Source: Acanthaster planci
Taxonomy: Eukaryota > Echinodermata > Asteroidea > Valvatida > Acanthasteridae
Direction: 5' to 3'
Length of the DNA stretch: 64,000 nt
Assembly (NCBI RefSeq): GCF_001949145.1
Contig: NW_019091387.1
Coordinates: 33,207-97,206 of the forward strand
Shown in pieces: positions 24,495 to 34,971 of this stretch. The stretch's first letter is position 1; every line of letters starts with the position of its first letter. The translations under genes were made by a program, and so were the position numbers. The notes beneath the pieces were generated by a model. It did no database searches and was not told where the DNA came from. It saw only the letters and a list, made by a program, of their open reading frames with translations.

Positions 24495-26396
24495 GAGTTT
24501 CCCGCCGTTGCATTAAGAGAGTACCCCGTGTAAAATGAAACAATAATCATCTTTAACCTTTTGGCCACTTTATTATATGCGTCTCTTTGTACATTTAATT
24601 GGGTATGTGTTTTTGTGAAATTTTCCACTTAATTTGTTTTCAGTCTAAGCAACGCAAAATATGCTCCAAAAAGTGAGTTCGTCTTGGTCGTCAGTGTTTG
24701 AAGTCGTGAAAGCAAGCTTTGGGCGATTTTGAGTGTGTATACTACAATATTTGGACAGGCTGAGCTGGACACTAACAGAGACTCTAAAAACAGAAATGGA
24801 TGGCTTTCATCCATTTCAATGTGCAGCCTGAATGGGGGTGACCGTAGAGTTGCAAAACAAGCAAAGCAACCAGAGAGCCTACGTTTACGTACGGTCTGTA
24901 TATACCGTAGCGCGCTAACAAACGCCCCTCATTAATGGCTGACCTAAGTACATTGTAAAAGAGTATAAAGTGTCCTTTAATCTCATGGACTCCAACCTAA
25001 AACACTGACATAAAAATTGATGGATTCGTTTAAGGAAATTTTTCTAGGAATCAAGCCCTAATTCCATAAGGACGATATGCACAGGGCCTGGACAAATGGC
25101 ACAAGCCGTGTGGGGGAAGGAGGGGGTAATTTCACTAGAAACCGCTGAGCTACAAACAGATAAACAAAAGTGGGAGTTGACCCGGATTTACCTAATATAG
25201 ACTGCTGCGGTTCTGACCAATATTTCCCGACATTTGACCCTGAAGGAGGGGGGGGGTTGGAATCCGGCGTCCTCGACATTTTTCACTGATGTGGCCACAC
25301 TGACACTTTTTGGGGAGCGAAGCCTTTAGGACACTTTAATAGCATTTTTGCGGTCATTTTGACACCTATTTTGTGAAAATCGAACACAGAGCTACCGTTC
25401 TTATGCAGCGCCCGTTTTTCCAAGACAGCCTGTCAAAAATGTTCCCACTGCAGTGCTCAGTGCAGTGCATGCACGCAGGCTAACGTGCATGAAGCCTTGG
25501 ACTTCAAAATGGTCGTAACAACAAAACCATACATGTCTGATTGAGTTCGAACTTCACGTTAATTTTGTAATGATATGGAATGTCTTTACATGCATGCCAA
25601 GTTTTAAAAAAATCGAGCGCGGCACAGCCGAGTTCGGCAGGGGGAGGACCCCCCCGCCCACAGACACACACCGTGAGATGGGCCAAAACAACCCGGCTCG
25701 TTAAGGATTCACCACTGGCCGTGTTAACGTGGTACAGAAATTTTAGCATAGTTAATCCTTATATATATTGTTTTAAACTGTGCACCTATTTCGCGGTTTG
25801 CGCTGAAAATATACATGCACTTTCAGACCATTTTTGAGCGAGAGAGATAGATTTGACGACAAATCGATGCAACGAGTCTCCCCATAGACAACTTTAATAA
25901 GGGTCTTCGTTTCCACTGCCCCCGACCAAGGACATGCCAGAGTTCCTGTGTCAATCAGTGGCCCCAAAGTCAAATTGAGTACAAAGTAACATTATTTTGA
26001 GCCTCGGCACTGTACAGGTACAATTCGGCAAATCAAACCAAACTTGCATTAAAAACGGTTTCTTATGACTTATTCTCGAATATCACAGTACAAAGATTGA
26101 AATATACTTGGAAACAAACGATAAGCCTTCAGCCTTCGCAAATAGCGCTGGTACTTCCAACGGGATAAAAAAGTTGCCTGATCGTGGTCAAACAGACGCA
26201 AAATTCATCATAAAAGAGAAAAACCCCTAAAGATTCGATTTTTGACACTATAAACCGACACTCAAAAGTCCTTGCGTATGCTCAACTTGCACAAACTTCA
26301 CTGAACCACGTAATATTAATTTGTTTTCATGAACTGTATTACCGAGCACGCATTCGGTGCATTTTTCTTTTTGCATTTTTATCCTATTTATTCCAG
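24495..26396. other. Stretch without a supported gene
   Basis: Mixed-composition sequence with short frames on both strands and a GC-rich patch near 25600-25700. If 26397-26657 is a real last exon, its upstream exons might be here, but none was convincing. Confidence 0.3.
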
Positions 26397-26657
26397 GTTC
26401 AATATTTCGATGGAGTTATTCGTGGGAAACCTTTTCAAGCAAAGGGCATCGGCCCCATCAATCATGTGTACGTCTCAGCTCCATGGAAACCCAACGTACT
26501 CTACAGTATGTCAATGTTCACAGCGCATGAGCACACTGAGTTGGTCAACTTCTCATGTAATGTCTGCCGTGGGTGCAGGAGCATGTGCAAGAGAAGGTCA
26601 GGCATTGCTGCACCATCCAGAGTTCGTTCGGCCCGGGACGTCATGTATAACATGTAA
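26397..26657 (+). CDS. Orphan last-exon candidate, 86 codons, unknown protein
   Basis: A pyrimidine-rich acceptor (TATTTATTCCAG) precedes an open phase-0 stretch of 86 codons ending in TAA at 26655-26657. The translation begins VQYFDGVIRGKPFQ and includes HVYVSAPWKPNVLY, four closely spaced cysteines (CNVCRGCRSMC) and a basic tail. I do not recognise the family. The composition looks protein-like (clustered Trp/Pro and Cys) rather than random. No upstream exon was identified between 23.5 and 26.3 kb. It could be the 3' exon of a gene on +, or a decayed copy of one. Confidence 0.35.
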   Translation, partial: VQYFDGVIRGKPFQAKGIGPINHVYVSAPWKPNVLYSMSMFTAHEHTELVNFSCNVCRGCRSMCKRRSGIAAPSRVRSARDVMYNM

Positions 26658-27690
26658 TCCGTAAAATATACGGAAAATTGGTTTTTAAATGTTTATTGTT
26701 TATTTCAGGCCAAAAAGATACTTTTCTACTACTGTTTACGACGGTCTTTGCAGCACACTGACGACGCGTGAAATCGGCCTCCAAGGACGCCTGATGACCG
26801 TGACCACGTACGTCGGAAAACAGTGCCTTTTGACTATAAAACTATGTAAAGTGTACCTTTTACAAACATCGGCAAAAACAACGGCCGTTTTAAGAGCCAC
26901 ACATAAAAAGAGATTAGAATTTACTTTATCAATAGTAAAACTACTCCATTTTACCACGAATTTACTCTATTACTAATATTAGAGTTTTGGAATGTCAAAG
27001 ATACAACAGTCAAAAATATAAATATACCACACAGAGCCACTACATGTAATTACAAATCGTCACCGACAGTATGGACTTACACTCAGTTGTAGGTGGGTGT
27101 CAGTTCGTGAAAACTGTGCTATCAACAATTTCGATTCACGAACCAGCCCTTGCATGGTTGTGCGCGTGCACACCGGACATTAAGCGAAATATTTTCGACA
27201 TCACGAAGTTACACCCGAACTTGATACGGCAATTCAGGACAGAAAAAAATAATTTGCAAGGTTTGACATTTTAATCCATCTATATACTTGCTGCTTTACC
27301 CCAAAATTTCATTAAAATTCGTTTTACGTGGTGGATTTAAGATCGGTATCAGTTCGTGAAAACGAAAATGATGCCTCGGTTCACCAAAATGTGCCAAAAA
27401 AAGGATAAATAAATAAACAATGAGATCACCTCGCGCATGATTTAGTGTCAGTTCGTGGTGTTGGTGACGCATTGATAAGCTTAAAGTGTAATCATTCGAC
27501 AGCACCGACACCCAAATGGACCTTTAGGCCCTACACGTAACAGCTCACATCCTGGTATGTTTGACAAGCTATAGCTGGCGTAACACTTGGTCGGTGTGGC
27601 GAGTTAGCCACAAATTACCCAGTTTACCACGAAATCCGCGGTTTATCACAAAATTCCTAGTAATTCAACTCAGTGCCAAGAGCGTACGGC

Positions 27691-27698
27691 TATAAAAT
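27691..27698 (+). promoter_or_regulatory. TATA box of the GM2A-like gene
   Basis: TATAAAAT lies 125 nt before the ATG at 27816. A TCATTG initiator-like site with its A at 27724 sits at the usual distance (about 30 nt) downstream. Inferred from position and consensus only; the start site could be elsewhere. Confidence 0.5.
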
Positions 27699-27815
27699 AC
27701 GATCGATCCATAGACTTTCGATCATTGCAAAAGGAGTTGCTAAGTTAAAGATCAGTGGCTCTGCTATTATCGCGTGTGGTGGGTTTCTCTATCGATTCAA
27801 CTGTCAAACCTCGAG

Positions 27816-30131
27816 ATGAATTCATCCTGTGCAACCCTGTGCGTGGCTGCGGCGACTCTCCTGTTTTTCGTCGTCGAAATGGTAAGCATCGACTCTGGTT
27901 CTTGGCCTGTAAGTGATGCGGTGTCGAGTGGCGAGTAAGTTTCGACTACATCCAAACGAAATTTCACTCCAGCTGCCACTGACAGGCTATTTTCTAAAAT
28001 CAGAAAAGTGGCCCCATTTTTGTGCCCGTATTTATCACATGGAAATTTCGAAAATCTACCCATTGTTGTTAAATAAGCGCCCACTAGTTTTAGTATACAA
28101 GGGAAGGTCTTATTTTGATCAGAAAAAAATTAATAACTTCTCCTAGGCCTATCTGGTTCATTTTCCTAAAGCTTTCTATCAAGATCTGTACTCAAGATCA
28201 CTCTTTTCAGTTAAGGTGGTATTCTGATGAGAATAGGTGGCTTTGGTGTGTGTTTTTGAGTTTGTTTCTGCATTCAATTGGGGACCCTGAACAATAGCGG
28301 ACAATAAGATCCCCGATTGACAGAGGGTCCCCGATTGACAACTGTGTACAAAACATATGGGTGGTCTTCTAAAACAGTTAAAGTACAAACAAAAGAGGAA
28401 CAATAGGGGGTCCCCAGTTGCAGGCAAATACACACTTGTATGCGTGTGTGTGTTCCACTTTCTTGTATTTCTTTCTTGAATTCTCTTTGTCGTGGTCAGA
28501 GCGCGGTAAACATCGACGGCTACGCGAGTTCAAGTGACTGCAGTTCAAGTACGGACCCGGTTAGGGGAAGGTTCAGCATGTACCCAACGGGTCCAAACAG
28601 CCTCGTCGCGTACGGGGAGGCAACGGTAGACGAGGAACTCACCTCACCCTTGAAAGCAACTTTGAAGGTACAGAAAAAGGTGAGTAGACGTGTGTCTTCC
28701 TTTTGGGGAGGCGGCGGCGCGGTGCCAATTATCTGGTGCCTCCCCCATCCTAAACCTGTTTTCATGTTCCTTTCAAGGCAAATGCACAAACTGGCTTAAT
28801 TTTTTGATTAAAACAAAACAATATCAAACAAAAATTCATGTCCGATCTCATGAATGCGTACATGCATGTAGCAGCGTACATGACTCTCACAAGGAGAACC
28901 CGATGAAGTCGCTCACGAGATGCAACCCGACTGTCGTGGTGGTGGTTTTTGACTGAACGGTCCGAGCAAAGGGTTGGCTGGACGGCCAATACGCTAGCAT
29001 CATGACAGTACACGGTGGGAAAAGTACAGTCAAAAACTGTTTTTCGACTGCGCCATTGATACTTGGGACAACCAGGACAACCAAGACAACTGACGACGCA
29101 TGCCACTATCAAAGTGAAAAGCCGCTGAAACATTCATAAAACTGAAATGTAATTTGCTGTCTTTTCAACTGTGATCATCAGGTATTGTGGTGGTGGGTCA
29201 CAGCGAAATCTCTGTCTTATGACGACGTCTGCCAATTCCTACAGCCAACTAATGCCACCCAGTCCAACTCATGTCCGCCAACACTCCAAAATCTACCGTC
29301 ATGCAACTGTCCGCTCCAACAGGTAAATGCTGCATGCACAATAACGACACAATAAAAATCTTTATAAATAAAACTGTTTTGACTACATGTAGATTGACTT
29401 GAGACACCACAAAGTTTTGTCAAGGCATAAACTATTATCTACAATTATCCCTTGTTCGTTCTTTATCCTGGTTGGCTGACACACGGTCACGTGGGGTTCT
29501 CTATTATGGGCTTGCTCATGAAACTTGCGTCACCCTGAACTGGACCGTGCCAAGACATCGCGCATGCGTAGCTCCCGAGGTGCAGTGACCAGTCGGACAA
29601 AAAGTTTGACTGGTTACAGCGCCCTCACAACCGATTACGTTCACTAGTGTACGTCCACACATCCCCAGCCCTCGGGCGCGGCGCGCGAGAGACCGCGGTA
29701 TAGGGTCCTATTTCCCTTAGCCTTCTGCCTCGGGAAAAATGACCGTGAAATATTATACATGTATTGGTAAGTGTGAGCTTTTAGTTTTCCGGCTTTACCC
29801 CCAATTGGTTTCGAAGTGTGACAGAGCTCCATAGAAAACCTTTGCGATTTGTCAAGCCTTTATGGAAGCGACCTGGTGGTGATGCAGTTACTGCCTGTTT
29901 TGTGGCATTTCAGGGGGGGATATAACCCGATTTATTATTTTTTCTTCATTTTTTGTGGCAATTTGCTTTCTTCAACAGGGCACGTACAGCGTGCAGGAGA
30001 CTACATTCGACACCTCTTCGATCGAAATTAGTGGCCCGTCTTGGCTAGTGAGTGGCAGCTACTATGCAAAAGCCGTACTGTCCACAGGTGGACGTCAATT
30101 AGCGTGTAATGAAATCTACTTCGGTTTATAG
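27816..30131 (+). CDS. GM2-activator-like secreted lipid-binding protein, four exons
   Basis: Exons are 27816-27881, 28500-28679, 29182-29322 and 29979-30131 (TAG at 30129-30131), all in phase 0 with GT/AG borders, giving 179 residues. Exon 1 is a signal peptide with hydrophobic core VAAATLLFFVV. The rest follows the ganglioside GM2 activator pattern: one early Cys (SSDC), a strand ending in EELTSPLKATL, the cluster DDVCQFL, CPPTL, CNCPL, then GTYSV, PSWLVSGSYYAKAVL and a last Cys (LAC). Human GM2A is 193 residues and presents glycolipids to lysosomal hexosaminidase A in a beta-cup. Six mature cysteines are visible and fit three of the four GM2A disulfides; the pair equivalent to human C99-C106 is absent. 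Family assignment is from remembered similarity. Orthology to GM2A itself is uncertain, because invertebrates often carry several such ML-type proteins. Confidence 0.85.
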
Positions 30132-30288
30132 AATCATATATTAGAAGCCATTACAGCGGTGGCACGTGGACAGGTGGTACGCACGCGTTACATGCCTCTT
30201 CGACCAATAGGGTGTCGTGATTTGCCAACTGCACGCGCGCGTCAAGCTGAAGAATGGACGTCAGTGCGGTGCGCGTCTAGGCGGATTA

Positions 30289-30533
30289 GGCTCTTTTCCA
30301 ATACTCGACTTGGGCTCCGGTCTCAGGCTTCGTTCCCAAAACCAATCCCCAAATGTGGGCCTGAAGCGTTTAAATTAAATTGGATTACTGTAATTTCTGG
30401 CTCTCTTGCATCTTATTTGATGTTTTGTGGCACTATTAACCTACTGATTACTGCGCTTACAGCTTCAACGTCAGCTAGTTAAAAAACAGATGAAGCCTGA
30501 GACGGAGCCGAAGTTGAGTATTGGAAAACGGCC
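30289..30533. mobile_element. PIF/Harbinger-like MITE with TTA target duplication
   Basis: The left end GGCTCTTTTCCAATACTCGA is mirrored at the right end, whose reverse complement reads GGCCGTTTTCCAATACTCAA. The inverted similarity continues about 50 nt inward. TTA flanks the element at 30286-30288 and 30534-30536. A 3-nt TWA duplication is typical of PIF/Harbinger. No transposase is encoded in 245 nt. Confidence 0.75.
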
Positions 30534-30539
30534 TTAGTC

Positions 30540-33500
30540 TATACGCTGCAGGTGACGTTATGCCTGTACATGTTTTGAGGTCCTCGGACGTTAGATAGTA
30601 TCTTCCTTTTGTTTTTTTGGTTAGCAATACAAAAATATGAACAACAAATAAGGCAAGTTTTTGTAAGTATCTGTAAACCCGGTTTACTTTACATCTGTAA
30701 AGAACCCGGTGCACTATCAGCCAAAAGCGCTCGTTGTTAACTTATTTCAATCCAGTTCGGCTCAGGGCCATCTGCAAATTATTGTCCATAATATATCGTG
30801 CTACCCGAGAAAAAACAATATTTAACAGTTGAAGTTAAAGTAAAGTTCATTAACAATTAGAGTTCGAAGAGTGAGAATAAGAAGACTGAAATCATTCTCT
30901 TCGTGCCATTTGCATACCTCTACGTTTTCAGGAATTGTGTTCCTGGATTGAACTGAGTCAAAAGTGTATAAAGTAATTGATGAGAGAATTAATTTAACTG
31001 CTTACCTTTCCGTTTTAAGTATCATATTTGGGTGTTTTGTGGAGCTTTTCAGTGACATAAAAAAAGAAGAAAAACAGCCAGATGATGCCGAGAGGATCTT
31101 TGGCGAATGAAAAGAATTACCAGTTAAAAAACCAAAACAAAAGAATTTGTAGCATAAGAACGGCACAAAACACCTGAATTTATTGTGTCTGGCATTTTAC
31201 ACTGAAAATCAGCTCGGTTCTGTGAAGAGATTGTAAAACTGTAAAAGTCAAGCTATGAATTGAAAGATACGGCTTATTTCAAAAGACCTGTACTGCATGG
31301 CTGCATAATTATGACGGTCAAACATATTGAAGTCACTGATTATGAGTAAAGGTGCACTCACAATTAAGCAATGTTGGGCCTCTTGCTGTAAGAAATATAC
31401 AAGTGGCCACATGTACTGTGTCTAGTAAGTCAGAGTCGCCCTGCAGGAAATAAAACAACCAACAGTTGGCAAAATGAATTCCTACATTGAATTTTGCATG
31501 TGTCCTTTGTCTTGATCTTTGATGGGAAGTGTTGACCATGCTTTGCCCATTGCAAAGTCACAGCCATTTACAGTGAATCACTTTCTTTTTGGCTGTCAAA
31601 AGCCCGTCAGATGCAACCGCTAAATTCACTCCCTGAAGCGTGATTTACAAGCCTGTGTGCTCAGAGTACAGGAGAAACCAGCATTTGGATATTATCATAA
31701 AGAAACACTGCACTGACACTTTTTTGGGTTAACCCCCCCCCCCAAAAAAAGTGGGAAGATATTTCTGGAAATAAAGGGGGAGGAAAGGAGAAACTTGAAA
31801 AAAAAAGATAAAAGGGGAAGAAAACCTTTCCATGAAAACATTGCACAACAGAGCACCAAAGTGAACACATCACACACCCAACTATGTGTGCATGAGAGAT
31901 ACAAAAAACAACATGAACCAATAGCTGTGTGTACTCCATCCATACCCTCCACAGTCCACACCTCCCAGTCAAAATGACGTCCAACTTATTGGGCCCTCTT
32001 ACATAGGCGAAAGCAAAGGTTCACTGTGAATCATATTGCTGATGGAGGTAGACAGGATTGCGATCAACATTTTTGTGGAAGACAAGTGCAAAGAATTCAG
32101 CTCCCACTGTACACAGGAAAGTATTTTTACTGCTTATTGGGTGGATTTTCCCAACCTACGAACTAGACATTTGTAAAGTACAGACACCTTAATATAATTA
32201 TCCAATGAAATAAAACCTTTGTTAATTCATGCCTGTTTACAAACTTAGTAACATACGGGCCCCATACGTTACTGAGTGCATCAAACAGCATTAATTTACA
32301 GCTTTGTGTTCCACTTGATATTCTGTAAGATTTGAAACTTTTCATGGCGGAAGTAGTACATAGGGTAAGGATTTGCGGGTACACCGTGGGAAGAGGTGGG
32401 GTTCTGAAAAGGACCGCTGGGTGTTAACTCGACATTTCGACCAGGATACTCTTGCCATTCTCAGCAGAGAGATAGATCCCATGGTGTACCCACAAATCCT
32501 TTCATTGGATATTCTATCGTGTGTATTTTTTGCCACAATTCATAAAATTCTGGAGCCTGATGCAGCGACCTTTGCAAAGTGATCAATTATATCTTATCTG
32601 TCCGCATGCCAAGGTGACCTTGACCATTGAGAGGTACAGGTTGGCTCGGAAACATTCTTGCAGAGTTCAAATTTTGTATTATTTGACCACTGGACTGCAT
32701 CATGTGATCACACAAGTCCATCACTTTTAGTCCTTGTTTTGGGTAGAATCATTTTGCTTGCTCCACATGAACATTTGAAACAAAACAAAATTAAAAAACA
32801 ACACACAAAACAAAACATAGTTACAGAAATCAGAAACTTTCTTTATATTGGCACTTTTAGAGGCATGTATAAAATTTAAAGAAGGCTTGAACAAATAAAA
32901 AGAAAAAAAAAACATGGCACCATTTGCATACACGCCCATCAAATCAAACCACAAAGCTTTAGCTCTCACAGGTATCCTCCGATTTCAATAAAATTTCACA
33001 TACACCTAGGGAGTTTAATAAACTCAAGGCACTTGAAGCAGCTTGTCATTGCTTCCAACAAGTAACATGAATAATTGAATACCAGCCCCCTGATAGTCCT
33101 GCTCAGAAATACATGTCATTGTGGTAAATTTTCCAAAGACTGTGGTCTGGTGACTTTTTCGCTGAAATTCCAACTGAGATATGAAGTTATCTCCTTGTGA
33201 GCGTTTAACATTAAACAAACGGCACTGTGTGTAGTCTGGTCATAGCAACACAGGACAAGAAATACATGGGTCATAAATTGGGGGGTCCAAAACTGTAACA
33301 TTCTTGTGTCCCTCGTACTTCTGACCCATGTAATTTGATCTGGAAATATCAATGAAACTGACTTCAAATATTTTTGTTTGGCAAATACACTCATTCACTC
33401 TTTCAAATCAAAAAATGTCAAAACTTGCAAAATCAAGTTAAGTGAGACCGGGACACAAACAAATTTATAGGATGACCCACAGGCATTCACTCCAGATATA

Positions 33501-34122
33501 TTCACACTAAAATGCACATTCACAGGCCTGTGAGTTATAGAAAAACAACATATGATAAACGCTAAAAAAAAAAAAGCAAATGCACAAGAATATGTGGTAT
33601 TTCGTAGGTCTGAACATTAATACAGGGGCAAGGAACCCGAGTACCGTGCCAAATTACCTAACAGTCAGCGAATGAAAGTGCTCATAGTAAATGTATAGAC
33701 CTGCTCACTAAAGCTATACCTGCCACTACACTGACAGCTATTTTGGATTTAAAAAAATGTTACGTGGCTTTCTGAACTCAGTGGTTGGACACTACCGTGG
33801 GGTACAAATTTCTGTGGACCACTGAACCCAACTCTTTTTGAAAAATGTGTCCTTTTCTTGGCAGACCGACGCACGTTTCTGTCTGTATAGGCCCTTGCAA
33901 GAAAACACAGGTATTCAAGACTGGTGTCGGATGTGAAATGCCGAAGTCACTTTCTCTAGTTGGCAGAGGTGGTATCACTGGTGGTGTGAACCACTGTACT
34001 GTCATATGACACATTACACAAAGTGGAATGCCTACAGATAGCAATGCAGCCAATTAACAACATCACATTACAAGAACTTAAAAATGTATATTTTAAGTGC
34101 TGGGATCAGCATACACAAGCTG
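30540..34122. other. Intergenic region between the convergent genes
   Basis: No gene was recognised. It contains a poly-C/poly-A patch at 31730-31750, a palindromic element at 32367-32501, a motif shared with the inverted-repeat family at about 32976-33015, and a dispersed repeat at about 33275-33385 related to 39840-39960. The RAD50 3' UTR probably lies at its right side or in the adjoining N gap. Confidence 0.5.
32367..32501. mobile_element. Palindromic MITE-like element
   Basis: AAGGATTTGCGGGTACACCG at the left is mirrored by GTGTACCCACAAATCCTT at the right, and the inverted similarity continues for about 24 nt. The centre contains GTTAACTCGACATTTCGACC, a phrase I associate with dispersed invertebrate repeats. 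Length is 135 nt. Confidence 0.65.
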
Positions 34123-34645
34123 NNNNNNNNNNNNNNNNNNNNNNNNNNNNNNNNNNNNNNNNNNNNNNNNNNNNNNNNNNNNNNNNNNNNNNNNNNNNNN
34201 NNNNNNNNNNNNNNNNNNNNNNNNNNNNNNNNNNNNNNNNNNNNNNNNNNNNNNNNNNNNNNNNNNNNNNNNNNNNNNNNNNNNNNNNNNNNNNNNNNNN
34301 NNNNNNNNNNNNNNNNNNNNNNNNNNNNNNNNNNNNNNNNNNNNNNNNNNNNNNNNNNNNNNNNNNNNNNNNNNNNNNNNNNNNNNNNNNNNNNNNNNNN
34401 NNNNNNNNNNNNNNNNNNNNNNNNNNNNNNNNNNNNNNNNNNNNNNNNNNNNNNNNNNNNNNNNNNNNNNNNNNNNNNNNNNNNNNNNNNNNNNNNNNNN
34501 NNNNNNNNNNNNNNNNNNNNNNNNNNNNNNNNNNNNNNNNNNNNNNNNNNNNNNNNNNNNNNNNNNNNNNNNNNNNNNNNNNNNNNNNNNNNNNNNNNNN
34601 NNNNNNNNNNNNNNNNNNNNNNNNNNNNNNNNNNNNNNNNNNNNN
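34123..34645. other. Assembly gap (N run)
   Basis: 523 Ns. The right border begins with two tandem copies of GGAAGTCAGACTA, so the gap may hide a tandem repeat. It lies just downstream of the RAD50 stop codon. Confidence 0.99.
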
Positions 34646-34971
34646 TTGGAAGTCAGACTAGAAACATCGGAAGTCAGACTATATAATGTCAAGGATTAAA
34701 TTGCTCGAAAGCTTTAAAAAATAAAGAAAAAAAGCACGAAGTTTTGAGTATGCAAAATATGATGGGATATCACAGTTATGCTATGTGATATCTACCACAT
34801 ATGTTGTAATCTTTGTACATTTACATTTCAAAATTACAAAAAAAGTTAAAGACACGAGATCAGAAGTGTCAAATGGTTTTGAAGTTATTCTTGAGTTTTA
34901 TCAGAAGTCATTTGAGGATGGTTTGATTACCCCACGGCCAGGTCTTCTCATGGTGAAACAGTCATCTGTCA

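Noticed and set aside
34023-34699. Open frames of about 200 codons
   Set aside because: They run through the N gap and are artefacts of untranslated Ns. The same applies to frames crossing 58462-59083.
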